NCBI RefSeq assembly: GCF_037975245.1 | Contig: NC_092572.1 | Coordinates: 24,649,989 to 24,713,988, forward strand | Length of the DNA stretch: 64,000 bases | Origin: Apostichopus japonicus | Lineage: Eukaryota; Echinodermata; Holothuroidea; Aspidochirotida; Stichopodidae | Direction: 5' to 3' | Part shown: positions 21,505 through 35,796 of the stretch, piece by piece | How the letters are laid out: each line of letters starts with the position of its first letter | Position numbering within the stretch: position 1 is the first letter of the stretch | Translations under genes and position numbers: made by a program | Notes under the pieces: model-generated | The model's database searches: none | Seen by the model: the letters and a program-made list of their open reading frames with translations, nothing else | What the model was told of the DNA's origin: nothing

Positions 21505-23189
21505 CTTCCCAAATGAATGTGTTATGTTAGGTTTGACGACAGTCGACGCGGTACGTCATCAGCAATGTCGCTTAAAGTTATAACAAACTATTTGTACGTC
21601 CAGCCTATTTTACGGCGGAAGCCGTTTTCAATCCAACCAATACAATCTTTAAATCATTCCAACGTTTTCCATGATTTTATTATTGACGAGTTCTAAATTC
21701 TAGTTCTCCTAAAATATATTTTGACGCACATTGATATGATGTTTTCTGAGTTGTTCTTCCATTAAGATATAAAAAAAATACAAGTATTTACTATGTCTGC
21801 TTTTAATCGATTATTGCATTCAAAGATACATCAACTGTTATTGATCAACTCGTCACAGCCCTTGCCCAACGATTGTTTACTCTCTGGGCATATGTTTACA
21901 TACGTGGATGTCGAATAACGATAAGTCTCGATACGGGTATAACAAATACAGATACTTTAGTTACCTATATGCTGTATCTAGACCTAACTTCTTTATTGAG
22001 CTATCAATTTGTGACATATACCAAGCTTATAAAATCACAAAAAGAACTTAAAAATTGGATTTTTTTGGGGGGAACCTTTGATCATAAATCTTCAAATCTA
22101 ATTTGGGTCAGTGGCTTATTGATACAAGCCAGATATTGATTTTGTTTTTCACCTTGGAGTGTAATCATGAAAAAATGTGAAACTAAGAAATCTAAGAGAA
22201 CAATGAAGGTTTTGTAACTATTGTTAATTGTCAGAAAACAGCGGCGTGCCAATAAATCGATCGGATAAAACGGTTTAAATATTTGTTTTCAAATAATGTC
22301 ATCTCGTAAGTACACTATAGATATCAACCTTGCAAATATCATCTGAGGATGACTCATGTACTTGATGTAACTCTATACGTTAATAAGGTGAATATTTCAG
22401 CCTGTTTAAACTGTCATCACAGATCACTTTTATCTACTTTCATGATTGGAGACTAACAATGGTAGCACTTAAATAGGCCATATCTATGTCATTGTATTTT
22501 TACAAAGTTACTCGCAGTGTGCTTTATACGAACGAATATCGAAATATATCGTACTTGATTTAAGAATATGAAATTTTGTCTAATTTCGGGTCATAAAGTG
22601 GATTTGAAAGACCAGATATAGTGTTTTCAAATAAATGTTACTTCTCAGTTAGCAAAGATTTCGTAATCTAGCCCTACCCTCCCCACTCTCTGGAGGGAGC
22701 CCAGGCCTCCCAGCTAGCGAAGTCAAGCGAATAAAAAACAGTTTAATTTTGGATTGTGGGTGAAGATGAGAGACAAAATCATGATAGTTGATGATAATAA
22801 GAGATGTGCAAAAACATGATATTTGGACACATTTCAATCTATTATCCTTATTGACATATTCAACTTGGAATGGTTTAGTGCAATAATTGCACTGGAAATA
22901 CAGACAGAAACAATTTGCTACTTTACGTGTGCATTGGATAATGTGTCTATTTAAGGGGTATCTGCGGATCACGGGATAGGACAAACACCACGATCACAGG
23001 AAGTCAGTATGCTGAGGAAGGCTTTGTCTACTCGCAAGACGAGTTATATGCATCACTAAACTTATTATATAGGTGAAAATTTATTTCAATGTTTTCATTT
23101 CAAAGCATCGCTTAATATTTACAAGTTATTTCGACATGTTCATGACTGCCGTATTACCAGATACTGACACGTGCCAATGACTTCAGATC
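21505..23189. other. Upstream/intergenic region of lectin gene L
   Basis: AT-rich sequence upstream of the lectin start codon. No clear TATA box at a convincing distance and no coding exon recognised. Confidence 0.4.
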
Positions 23190-23288
23190 TTCTTGAAGCA
23201 CTTCTTGAAGCACTTCTTGAATGCACTTCTTGAATGCACTTCTTGAATGCACTTCTTGAATGCACGTGCTTAAACTCACGTGCTTAAA
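23190..23288. repeat. Short tandem repeat CACTTCTTGAATG
   Basis: Roughly six copies of CACTTCTTGAA(T)G/GCACTTCTTGAAG followed by two copies of CACGTGCTTAAACT. Confidence 0.85.
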
Positions 23289-23819
23289 CTGTAACGTCGA
23301 ACTAGTAAAATAAGATTAAAAACCAAATAAAGTGATAACTGGTTAAATTATCTTACATTTAACATACTGGTCATGGTCAGTAGACGAAGTCGTTGGTGCT
23401 AACCTTCAAACTGGTTTATTTCTTTCGGCGATTAACGGGTCATCGAAACTAGAAGTTTGCTTAACCTCAACCACCATCCAGCCACCCACCAATTTGATTT
23501 CCTGCTGTTGGTGTCCATGCAGGAAAATAAAGTCTCTTCCTTCAAATGATTTTACTGAAACTACATTAAGCCAGGGTCGATATTCTTGGCGATTGTTGTT
23601 TGCTTTGGTCAGTTCTTACATCTGTAAAGTAAGAAACATCCCATTGTGCAATTAATGAAAGCAGCTAAAGTAATCACAATTTGCATGATACAGCGTTTAT
23701 GCATGCAGAAATGTGATTGTACAAACAGTATTATCTAACTTTATTATATAGAAACGAAATTAGTTGAGACATCTCATCTTGCATAGTCGTTTCGGTCAGA
23801 TTGTTTTGATTCTTATATA

Positions 23820-24172
23820 CGCTTCACCAGTACTTTTAATAGTTTTTCGATCTCATATTCCTGTTTATATCTGTTTTATATTGTTCTGTCGTGTTGGGTT
23901 TTAGGTTCTAACTTCAATTGGAATTATCACTTTTTAGCATTCCAATTGTAGATTTTGTAGTCAATCTGTTTTATCGCTTTACGCTTCACCAGTACTTTTA
24001 ATAGTTTTTCGATCTCATAGTCCTGTATATTTCTGTAGATGGTATATGTATTTACTGTTTTTTCTATTTAATGTTTTATGGCATTGTATTTTCTAGATTG
24101 TTTGTAAAGCGCACAGATGCATCGCGCGTAGTGCGCTATATAAGATTTTATTTACATTACATTACATATATA
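23820..24172 (+). mobile_element. Retroposon 3' tail with internal direct repeat
   Basis: CGCTTCACCAGTACTTTTAA and the following ~25 bp occur at about 23820 and again at about 23980. The region ends with GTAAAGCGCACAGATG... GTGCGCTATATAAGATTTTA and a TACATTACATTAC tail. This GCGCTATATAA-plus-short-repeat ending is common at 3' ends of animal LINEs and SINEs. Family not assigned. Confidence 0.5.
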
Positions 24173-25139
24173 ACATAGAACCTGAACAATTAACGCGTTT
24201 CAGAAAACTTAACATTTATTCTTTTATTACATTGCATTTTATTATGCACGTTATGTTAGTAAAAGTTTACGATTTTTCAATAACATGTTTTTTAAATATT
24301 GATAACGTTGCTACTTGACTTTCTCGTTCTTTTTTTCATTCCAATCCATGTTTGAAATATTGAAATCAACAAATCGTTTTTTTCCCCCTCTGTCTGCTCC
24401 AAATCGATCTCATGATTATAATCAGGTAATTGCGTTTTCATCGATTATGTCGTCTCGTCCGTCAGAGAATGTGTTAACAAAGAAAGTGTGGCTGTTAAGG
24501 CTTTTTTTTTTAAATATATTATTCTTTATGGAAGTCTCCATGTGGCAGCAAATGGTAAACGTTTGTCATAACAACATTTTTCAATATGTTTGTGTAAGTG
24601 AAGACGATGTAATCAAATGTATATTAGTCTATAGTTATCATTCGTTTCGAAAATAACAATGTCAGATGTGAAGTAGTACACCACTAACGGGGCTCTCTAT
24701 AGTCGCAAACAAAAACTCAGTATTGGATAAATCCGGAAGTAAGAGAGAGTGTGCGGTGACTTGTAGGAGAGGTCACCGGGGGCACAGTGTTACAATGTAT
24801 ACCAGTGGCGTCTAGGTAGACTAGGAAAGGTGCGTTTGTGTTGTAGGAGACATGTGAGAGAGGAGTGAAGTAAATTCAAATAAGGGCGCTGTCATATCGG
24901 TCCTGGCTAGTTCCCAAAACACTTGATAAGTTGCTGTTATGAGTTTTATTACATTTGACATGGAATCACATGCAGTTGCATAGCGGTAACATGAGCCGAG
25001 TCAAACAAACTGTTTTAAGCACCTTAACATTTGCTTTCTCATATGTGTTTTCGTTGGGCTGCGCAAGTAGAACCTTGTACCGAATTGGGACACTCTTGAC
25101 AGCACGAGCAATATGAATATCAATTTCTGGCATATAACA

Positions 25140-25285
25140 GTTAGAGACTGTTCATATAGTCAGTATCAGGGCTTTAAAGCATGATATTGGAGGACCGTAT
25201 AGATTGGTACTAGCATTAGGAACTATTCATACTGTCAGTACGAGTGCTTTAAAGCGTGATATGAGAGGAAAGCACATGGTGGTAT
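25140..25285. repeat. Two imperfect ~75-bp direct repeats
   Basis: GACTGTTCATATAGTCAGTA...CTTTAAAGCATGATAT recurs as AACTATTCATACTGTCAGTA...CTTTAAAGCGTGATAT. Origin unknown. Confidence 0.7.
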
Positions 25286-27478
25286 AACTTATAAGCATTG
25301 GAAAATTGTCCAAACATGCTGAACTTTGACTCAGTCATGTAGCGCTTCTGCGCACAAATGCACCCAGAGTGTTTACACGGTTGTGAGTGCTGCAGTGTCA
25401 CGCGACCGTGTTACTTTGATTCAGAGATTTGTTAAATACACTAAAGATTAAGCACATTAGGACCTTTTTGAAAGCCCCATTAACTAAGACGCTGGAGACC
25501 AATATCCCCATTAGTAACTTAGTATGGTTATGTCTTATTGTTTGATGGTTTAAAGCTAATGAATCTGGTTAACTAGGAAGCATTTTTCTTAGTCCTAGAG
25601 CAATACCAATTTAGCACTCTAAGTCCTAGCTTGAAGTTTCTTTGTTTACACAGATATTCCGATGGCTGAAGTGAACTGCTTTACAAAACTGGTGACAAGT
25701 TTCAACATTTTGAGATCAAAAGCAATATCTCAAAGCATAGTGTACAATCTTTTATTTTTAGGTGATATTCGGTGAATGCATCTGCCAATTATCCTACTGA
25801 AAGGTAGTATTTTAATAGAATAAATGTTGAATTATAATGAAATTCTCAATACAAACAGCAATGAGGTCCATTTCACTAGGAATATTACATTAGTGCAAGG
25901 TACTGTAAAGCTTTTGCAGTATCATAAAGCTATTCAGAAAATAGAAGTAGTAGTTATACACACTGGTATACGATGTGTGAGTTATTTGTCTAAAGTTAAA
26001 TATTGGATTGGGCAATTGATATCACTTCACCAGCGAGTAATACAACTTGAGTTAATACATTTTGGTGACATCCAACTGTTGAACAAGTTTGTTCAAAAGT
26101 AGTTATTAGCACAACTCTACATTTAGACCTACTAATATACCGTTATTTATAGTCTAAATATACCGAACAATGCACCACTTAAGGTCCTTGTTTCTGAGGA
26201 GGATGCCCCTCTACATGTTCATCGGCTTCTTTGACTCCAGGCAACACAACACTCCTGTTCTTAAGAAACAACCTCTTAAGTGCCCATGATGAATTCGAAG
26301 TTGTAAAATGAACATACATAAGCCATTTATTAAATGAATCAAATCGTTCAATTCTAAGCGTCGAGTTATATATGTTTGGTATTTAACACAAAATAAGTTG
26401 CCAAATACCATTTATTTTTTTTTACTTATATCAAGTGCAAATTTATTTGATTTTATACAGTCTAAAATTTTGAGGAATATGAAAATGAAATAGATGAAAA
26501 ACCCTATCTGAATAAATAGATATATATCTTGTATCCGTTACTTTCGACACATTGAAACGAAAAACTCAAAATTATGCAATTTCAACTTTAAGCTATTTCC
26601 GTTTATATTCAGTATCACACTTACTCGCGATACAGTCATAATAACATGATATCAAACACCCACTCAAGCACACAAAGACCATGGCAAAGTAACGTCGTTT
26701 ATAAACACAAGACTATAGTTCTAACAGAACAAAAAAGGTAAAAAGCCAAACCGTTTTTCAAATCCACATAATTTAAATGATCTTCTCTGAGACTTCAACA
26801 GTAAACTCCAAACTCCCCAATATCCTTTAATCGATGCGAACAAAATAGATGACTTGAAAAAGTAGGAGGCAATCTCCGCGATTGAGATAGAATGTTTAAT
26901 TTAACAGTCCATAGCCTGTCAAAGTACTTCCTCGATTTTCGGTATTTATATATGATTTACAGAATCACTGTAGTCAGGTAAGCGGTGATGCTTTCTAGAA
27001 CACTTCATTAGTTTTCTCAACTATGTGATATCCTTATGTAGTCAATTCTATGAAATAGTTCATCTGGCTGCGGAAAAAATAATTGAATGAAATGAATGTA
27101 TTTCAAGGGAAATTCAACATTGTGGTACATTATTAAACTGACTAAATTACCTGAGGTCCTAAGTCCTAAGTCAATATTCATTGATAACTTTCTACTCAGA
27201 TTGCTGTTCAGAAATATGTACATTTATGGAGAAGAACGCGATAGATTATCAAGGGTAAGCCGTTCTGTCACATATATATGGTATATGTACATTTATTAGC
27301 TATAAATCATTATCTTTCCGTATTTGCTTTTTGGTTTTGAATCACTTGTTTGTGGTTAGTCTACTTTCCATGTGTGTTACAATTTTAAATCGCATCATCG
27401 ACAGCATAGCGACAGTGATCGTAATGACAAGTGCCTCTCACTGGACTTTCACGCCCCTTCTCTTCTCTTTTATGATAT

Positions 27479-27509
27479 ATTGGTATATATATATATATAT
27501 ATATATATT
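27479..27509. repeat. (TA)n microsatellite
   Basis: About 31 bp of alternating TA. Confidence 0.9.
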
Positions 27510-27562
27510 TGGTAGTGACAGCTAAACAACTAGGGAAAAGAAACCCTAGAACTACATTTGCC

Positions 27563-27680
27563 TGGAAATACGCAATATTTTAGTGCGCGTGGAGTGCTTG
27601 CAGTATTGTAGGAAGAACTTTGCAAATACGCAGAATTGTAGTGCGTATGGAGTGCTTGCAGTATTAAAGGAAGAACTTTT
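27563..27680. repeat. Two ~58-bp tandem copies
   Basis: AAATACGCAATATTTTAGTG...GGAGTGCTTGCAGTATT...GGAAGAACTTT is followed directly by a second copy with few changes. Confidence 0.75.
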
Positions 27681-30130
27681 CGGTTGTTCATTGTGTTATT
27701 TTTTGATCAGACAACACACCATGGAGTATTCATGTAAGTACCTATAAAGTGAGGGCGCCAGTGAGTGCCTTGACATGCTCAGAATAAGTTGGCTTCGCAG
27801 CTAGACTCTGAAACTGCAAATGTCCATTTAGTATTATGACTATTTGAAACTTTAAGTTTTAACGTCCAGCCATGTAGGTATCCGTTCACCTGTCCAGTGA
27901 TGACAATATTGTAGCGCGCACGCGAACTACAGTAATGAGAAGGCGGGATACAGAATATAATCTATATATTACGAACAGCAACCGGTTTTTCTCGTAGAAC
28001 TTCCTGCAAAATGCTCTGTTGGACATATTATTGAACAGCACATCATAGCAGCAGAGACATGGGGGTACCCTTACAAATTGATGGCGCTATTACGAAATAT
28101 GTGTCGGGAAAAATCCGAGTGAGTGAAATCGTCATGGCAATTTAGATCAATAGGTACTTGTTTGAGCTAGTTTATAATGTACAAACCATGTATGCAGAGT
28201 GGAAAATAACATTCTTAAGATTTGATGGAAGTTTTGAAGAGTATACAGTGAAAGCATCGTGAATATTTAAAAGTTCGGAGCTTGTCACAATTGATTGAAC
28301 AAAGGATAGTAAAGACTTAGAAGAACATGCATACATCATGAGCATATATATAGCAGATCACATAGCCTACTGTGATTCATTTCATGGAGAAAACGGAAGT
28401 CACCTGCGAAAAACCATACATCGTGTAATATTCATACATCGTGTAAAAACCATACATTGTGTAATATTGCAGATTCATTCCAACAACTACTTTGCACGTT
28501 GCAGTAAATGTGTCAAGGCTTTTTTGTTTACATAGCTTGTTCAATTGTCGGTTATTTGCTTTATTTAGTCATTTTGTATTGTCTTTTGAAATTCCCAATT
28601 TTGAACTGTGCATTAAACCGTAACACATCAACGACCAGCTTGAATACGTCATGCAGATGGATGGGAGCATGAAAACCTGGAAGGCAAAGTTAAAAATGAA
28701 GATGAAAACAGACAAAATGCACCATATGCACTAATTAACAACTGGGACTGCTGTAAAATGATTACCGTGGTGTTTCTTTCAAACACCTGTAGTGTGTCAG
28801 GGTCGGTGTTATTCCGCAGTTTGCACCATGTTACCGTCAAATTGTACACGTGTGTAGTTACGTCCATTCTCACATGTGTGATTTAAATGGAAAAAGAATA
28901 AAAAAAATATCATGGTTGAGCGCCTGGGGAACTGCCCCCCGAGGCCCTGCCCATGCCCTCTTTTCGTCCCGTAGGACATGGCGAGGAGTTAGTTCCATTG
29001 AGACATTCTAAATATGTTACACATCGGGTGTTCAAAACAGTTTGAAAACAGCCCTCAGACAATCAGACACGAAGACACGCAGACAATCAGACAGGCAGAT
29101 ATTCAAACCAGGCAGACAATCAGACACGCAAACAGGCATACACGCATACAATCAGACACGTTGACAATCAGACACGCATATAACCAGACAGGCAGACAAT
29201 CAGACACGTTGACAATCAGACACGCATACAACCAGACAGACAGACAATCGGACGGGCATATAATCAGACGGGCAGACAATCAGACAGACAGACAATCATA
29301 CGATCATCACATCTGAAATGCAGACAGGCAGTCGTTTATACGATCATACAATGAGACAGTCAGACGATCAGACACGCATACGATCATACCATCAGACAGA
29401 CATACAATCAGGCAGGCAGTCAGGCAAACAATCAGAGTGGCAGATAGGTAGACAATAAGGTACTCAGACAATAATACACGCAGACAATCAGACACGCAGA
29501 CAATCAGACACGCAAACAGACATACACGCCTACAATCAAACACAATGATAATCAGACACGCATACAACTAGACAGGCAGACATTTAAACACCAAGACAAT
29601 CAAAAAAGCAGCCAATCAGACAAGCTTACAATCAGACAGGCAGACAATCAGAAGGACATATAAACAGACGGGCAGACAATTAGACACGCAGACAATCATT
29701 CGATCATACCATCAGACAGGCAGACAATCATACGATTATACCATCAGACAGGCAGACGATCAGACACGTATAATATCATACCATCAGACAGAAAGTCAGG
29801 CAGACAATCATACAGGCAGCTGGGCAGATAATCAGTCAGGCAGACAATCAGACACGCAAACGATTATACCATCGGACAGACATAAGAGCATACACCTAAA
29901 CGATCATTCATCAGACAGGCAGTCAGGCAATCAAATCAGACAGGCAGTTAATCAGACAATCAGTCAGGCAAAAAGTCAAACACGCATACGATCATACCAT
30001 TAGACACACAGAGGATCATACACGCAAACGATCTTTCCATCGGACAGACAGACAATCAGACACGCACACAATTCGACACGCAGACAACCAGACCCGCTGA
30101 CAATCAGACCGCAAACAAAAAGACACGCAG

Positions 30131-30657
30131 AAACGAAGACAGGCAGATAATTAGACACAGAGACACGGAGATACGCAAACAGGCACACACTCAGAAAATC
30201 AGACACGCATACAAGCAGACAATCGGACACGCAGACAATCAGAAACGCAAACAATCAAACACACAGACAATCAGACCGTACACAATCAGACAGGCAGACG
30301 ATCATACCATCAGACAGGCAGACGATCATACCATCAGACGAGCAAAGACACAGAGGATGAGACACGCAGACAGTCATACACGAAAAAAAGCATACACGCA
30401 GACAATCAGAAACGCATACAATCAGACACGCAGACAACCAGACGGACAGAATATCAGCCAGGAAGTCAATCATACGATCGTACCATCTGACAGGCAGGCA
30501 ATCAGACAGGCAAACAATCATACCATCAGACAGGCAGACGATCATACCATCAGACGAGCAAAGACACAGACGATGAGACACGCAGACAGTCATACACGAA
30601 AACAAGCATACACGCAGACATTCAGACACGCAGACAATCAGACACGCATACAATCAA
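30131..30657. repeat. Minisatellite block duplicated at 32091-32614
   Basis: About 525 bp beginning AAACGAAGACAGGCAGATAA reappears at 32091 with a 3-bp deletion. The second copy is embedded between two copies of another block (31791-32082 and 32617-32908, offset 826 bp). Confidence 0.85.
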
Positions 30658-31790
30658 ACACGCAGACAACCAGACGGACAGGCAATCAGCCAGGCAGACA
30701 ATCATATGATCGTACCATCTGACAGGCAGACAATCAGACAGGCAGACACGCAGACACCAGAAATGCAAACAATCAGACACGCAGTCACTCTTACATGCAG
30801 ACAAACAGACAATCAGACATGCAAACAGGCAGACATGTAGACATGCATATAATTAGACACGTAGACAATCAGACTTGCATAGAACCAGACAGGCAGACCA
30901 CCAAGCACTCGCACAATCGAACACGCAGCCAATCAGACACGCAGACAGGCATACACGCAGACAATTAGACACGCATACAATCAAACCATCAGGCATGCAG
31001 ATAAACATACCATCAGACGAGCAAAGACACAGACAATAAGACACGCAGACAGTCATACACGAAAACAAGCATACACGCAGACAATCAGACACGCATACAA
31101 TCAGACACGCATACAATCAAACACGCAGACAACCAGCCGGATAGGCAATCAGCCAGGCAGACAATCATACGATCGTACCATCTGACAGGCAAACAATCAG
31201 ACAGGCAGACACGCAGACACCAGAAATGAAGACAATCAGACACGCAGTCACTCTGACATGCAGACAAACAGACAATCAGACACGCAAACAGGCATACAGG
31301 CAGACATGTAGACATGCATATAATTAGACACGTAGACAATCAGACACGCATAGAACTAGACAGGCAGACTACCAAACACTCGCACAATCGAACACGCAGC
31401 CAATCAGACACGCATACACGCAGACAATCAGACACGCATACAATCAAACCATCAGGCAGGCAGATAATCATACCATCAGACAGGCAGGCTTTCATACGAT
31501 GATACCATCAGACATGCAGACGATCATACGATTACACCATCAATCAGGCAGACGATCAGACAAGGCATACGATTATACCATCAGACAGACAAACGATCAT
31601 AAACGCAAACGATCACACGATCAAACAGGCAGCCAGGAAAACAATCAGTTAGGAAGACACCCAGACATGCAAACACAATCAGAAACGTAGACATGCAAAC
31701 AGACACGCAGACAATCAGGGTACAGACAATCAGATGCTCAGACAATCAGACACGCAGACAAACAAAAACGCAGACAATAAGACACGCAAA

Positions 31791-32082
31791 CAGACATACA
31801 CGCAGACAATCAGACACGCATACAATCAGAAACGCATACAACCAGACAATCAATCACCTAGAGAATCAACACACAGCCAATCAGACAAGCAGACAATCAG
31901 ACCCGCAGACACAAATACAGGCAGTCAAGCAGATACGGAGACACGCAGAAACGCACACAATCAAACACACATACAATCTGACAGGCAGACAATCAGACAC
32001 GTAGACAATCAGACAGGCAGATAATCATACGATCATACCATCAGACCGGCAGACGCTCATAAGACAGCCAGATAATCATACG
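31791..32082. repeat. Minisatellite block duplicated at 32617-32908
   Basis: About 292 bp containing the landmark CAATCACCTAGAGAATCAAC is repeated 826 bp downstream, flanking the inserted copy of the 30131 block. The abrupt junction is at 32083 (ACGAAAAAAAG). Confidence 0.85.
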
Positions 32083-33691
32083 AAAAAAAGAAACGAAGAC
32101 AGGCAGATAATTAGACACAGAGACACGGAGATACGCAAACAGGCACACACTCAGAAAATCAGACACGCATACAAGCAGACAATCGGACACGCAGACAATC
32201 AGAAACGCAAACAATCAAACACACAGACAATCAGACCGTACACAATCAGACAGGCAGACGATCATACCATCAGACAGGCAGACGATCATACCATCAGACG
32301 AGCAAAGACACAGGATGAGACACGCAGACAGTCATACACGAAAACAAGCATACACGCAGACAATCAGAAACGCATACAATCAGACACGCAGACAACCAGA
32401 CGGACAGAATATCAGCCAGGAAGTCAATCATACGATCGTACCATCTGACAGGCAGGCAATCAGACAGGCAAACAATCATACCATCAGACAGGCAGACGAT
32501 CATACCATCAGACGAGCAAAGACACAGACGATGAGACACGCAGACAGTCATACACGAAAACAAGCATACACGCAGACATTCAGACACGCAGACAATCAGA
32601 CACGCATACAATCAAACAGACATACACGCAGACAATCAGACACGCATACAATCAGAAACGCATACAACCAGACAATCAATCACCTAGAGAATCAACACAC
32701 AGCCAATCAGACAAGCAGACAATCAGACCCGCAGACACAAATACAGGCAGTCAAGCAGATACGGAGACACGCAGAAACGCACACAATCAAACACACATAC
32801 AATCTGACAGGCAGACAATCAGACACGTAGACAATCAGACAGGCAGATAATCATACGATCATACCATCAGACCGGCAGACGCTCATAAGACAGCCAGATA
32901 ATCATACGATCATACCATCAGACCGGCAGACGCTCATAAGACCATACCGTCAGACCGTCAGACACGCAGAAACGCAGACAATCAAACACACAAACAATCA
33001 GACAGGCAGACAATCAGACACGCAAACAATCAGACAGGCAGACGATCATACGAGTATACCATCAGACAAGCATGTGATGATACGATCATACCATCAGACA
33101 GAATAACAATCATACCATCAGACAGGCAAGCAATCATACCATCAGACAGGCATACGATCAGACGATCATACCATCATACAGGCAGACAATCATACGATCA
33201 TACCATCAGACACACAGAGGATCATACACATGGACGATCGTTCCATCAGACAAACAGACAGTCAGACGCGCAGACAATCAGACCCGCTGACAATCAGACC
33301 GCACACAATCGGATACGAAGAAAGGCAGACAAGCAGAGATACGGATATACGCAAACAAGCACACACGCAGAAAATCAGACACGCATACAAGCAGACAATC
33401 GGACACGCAGACAATCAAACACACAGACAATCAGATCGTACACAATCAGGCTGGCAGACAATCATACGATCACACCATCAGACAGACAGACGATCATACC
33501 ATCAGACAAGCATATGATGATACCATAACACCATCACACAGACAAACGATCATACACGCAAACGAACATACGATCAGACAATCAAATACGCATACAATAA
33601 GCCACGCATACAGCAGGCAGACAATCAGACGGGCCTATAATCAGACGGACAGACAATCAGACAGGCAGAAAATCATACAATCGTACCATCT

Positions 33692-35796
33692 GACAGGCAA
33701 ACAATCAGACAAGCAGACACGCAGACACCAGAAATGCAAACAATCAGACACGCAGACAATGAGACACGCAGACACTCTGACATGCAGACAAACATACATT
33801 CAGACACGCAAACAGGCAGACAATTAGACCTGCATACAATTAGACACGTAGACAATCAGACACGCATAGAATCAGACAAGCAGACAAGCAAACACCCACA
33901 TAATCGAACACGCGGTCAATCAGACACGCAGACAGGCATACACACAGACAATTAGAAACGCATACAATCAGAAACGTAGGCAATCAGACACGTTTAAAAA
34001 ACAGACAGGCAGACAATAAAACACCCAGACAATCAATCACGCAGCCAATCAGACACGCATACGATTAGACAGGCAGACAATCATACGATCTTACAATTAG
34101 GCAGGCAGACAATCATACCATCAGACAGGCAGGCGTTCCTACGATCATACCATCAGACATGCAGACGATCATACGATTATACCATCAGTCAGGCAGATGA
34201 TCAGACGCGCAAACGATTATACCATCAGACAGACAAACGATCATAAACGCAAACAATCAAACAGGAAGCCAGGAAAACAATCAGTAAGGCAGACACGCAG
34301 ATACCCAGACATGCAGACACAATCATAAACGCATACAATCAGACACGCAGATAGACAATCAGATACTCAAACAGTCAGACAATCAGATACTCAGACAATC
34401 AGACACGCAGACAATCAGAAACGCGGACAATCATACACGAAAACAGACATACGCAGACAATCAGACACAAATGCAACCAGACAAACAGACAATCAATCAC
34501 CTAGACAATCAACACGCAGCCAATTAGAAAAGCAGACAATCAGACACGTTTGAAAAACATACAGGCAAACAATAAAACACCCAGACAATCAATCACGCAG
34601 CCAATTAGAAAAGCAGACAATCAGACACGTAGGCAATCAGACACGTTTAAAAAAACAGACAGGCAGACAATAAAACACCCAGACAATCAATCACGCAGCC
34701 AATCAGACACGAATACGATTAGACAGGCAGACAATCATACGATCTTACAATTAGGCAGGCAGACAATCATACCATCAGACAGGCAGGCGTTCCTACGATC
34801 ATACCATCAGACATGCAAACGATCATACGATTATACCATCAGTCAGGCAGATGATCAGACGCGCAAACGATTATACCATCAGACAGACAAACGATCATAA
34901 ACGCAAACAATCAAACAGGAAGCCAGGAAAACAATCAGTAAGGCAGACATGCAGATACCCAGACATGTAGACACAATCATAAACGCATACAATCAGACAC
35001 GCACACAGACAATAAGATACTCAAACAGTCAGACAATCAGATACTCAGACAATCAGATACTCAGACAATCAGATACTCAGACAATCAGATACTCAGACAA
35101 TCAGACACGCAGACAATCAGAAACGCAGACAATCATACACGAAAACAGACATATACGCAGACAATCTGACACGCAGACAATCAGACACGAATGCAACCAG
35201 ACAAACAAACAATCACCTAGACAATCAACACGCAGCCAATTAGAAAAGCAGACAATCAGACACGTTTGAAAAACATACAGGCAAACAATAAAACACCCAG
35301 ACAATCAATCACGCAGCCAATCAGACACGCATACGATTAGACAGGCAGACAATCATACGATCTTACAATTAGGCAGGCAGACAATCATACCATCAGACAA
35401 GCAGGCGTTCCTACGATCATACCATCAGACATGCAAACGATCATACGATTATACCCTCAGTCAGGCAGACGATCAGACGCGCAAACGATTATACCATCAG
35501 ACAGACAAACGATCATAAACGCAAACAATCAAACAGGAAGCCAGGAAAACAATCAGTAAGGCAGACACGCAGATACCCAGACATGCAGACACAATCATCA
35601 ACGCATACAATTAGATACTCAAACAGTCAGACAATCAGATACTCAGACAATCAGAAACACAGACAATCAGACACGAAAACAGACATATACGCAGACAATC
35701 AGACAGGCAGACAATCAGACACGAATGCAACCAGACAAACAGACAATCAATCACCTAGACAATCAACACGCAGCCAATTAGAAAAGCAGACAATCA
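33692..35796. repeat. 2105-bp tandem duplication inside the minisatellite, copy 1
   Basis: Sequence from GACAGGCAAACAATCAGACA at 33692 recurs at 35797 and stays aligned for 2105 bp without a difference that I could see. The copy itself contains about three ~0.6-kb sub-repeats marked by CACGTTT(A/G)AAAAACA followed by CAGGCA(A/G)ACAATAAAACAC (near 33990, 34545, 34650 and 35260). Confidence 0.9.

Larger units (their letters stand above)
25286..29052. other. Intergenic region, no gene recognised
   Basis: Apart from the small repeats listed, this is AT-rich unique sequence with only short unrecognised open frames. A GC-richer patch at 28916-28985 precedes the satellite. Confidence 0.4.

Noticed and set aside
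28649-28873. Possible extracellular exon on the - strand (VYNLTVTWCKLRNNTDPDTL)
   Set aside because: Looks somewhat protein-like but has no convincing acceptor and no neighbouring exons.
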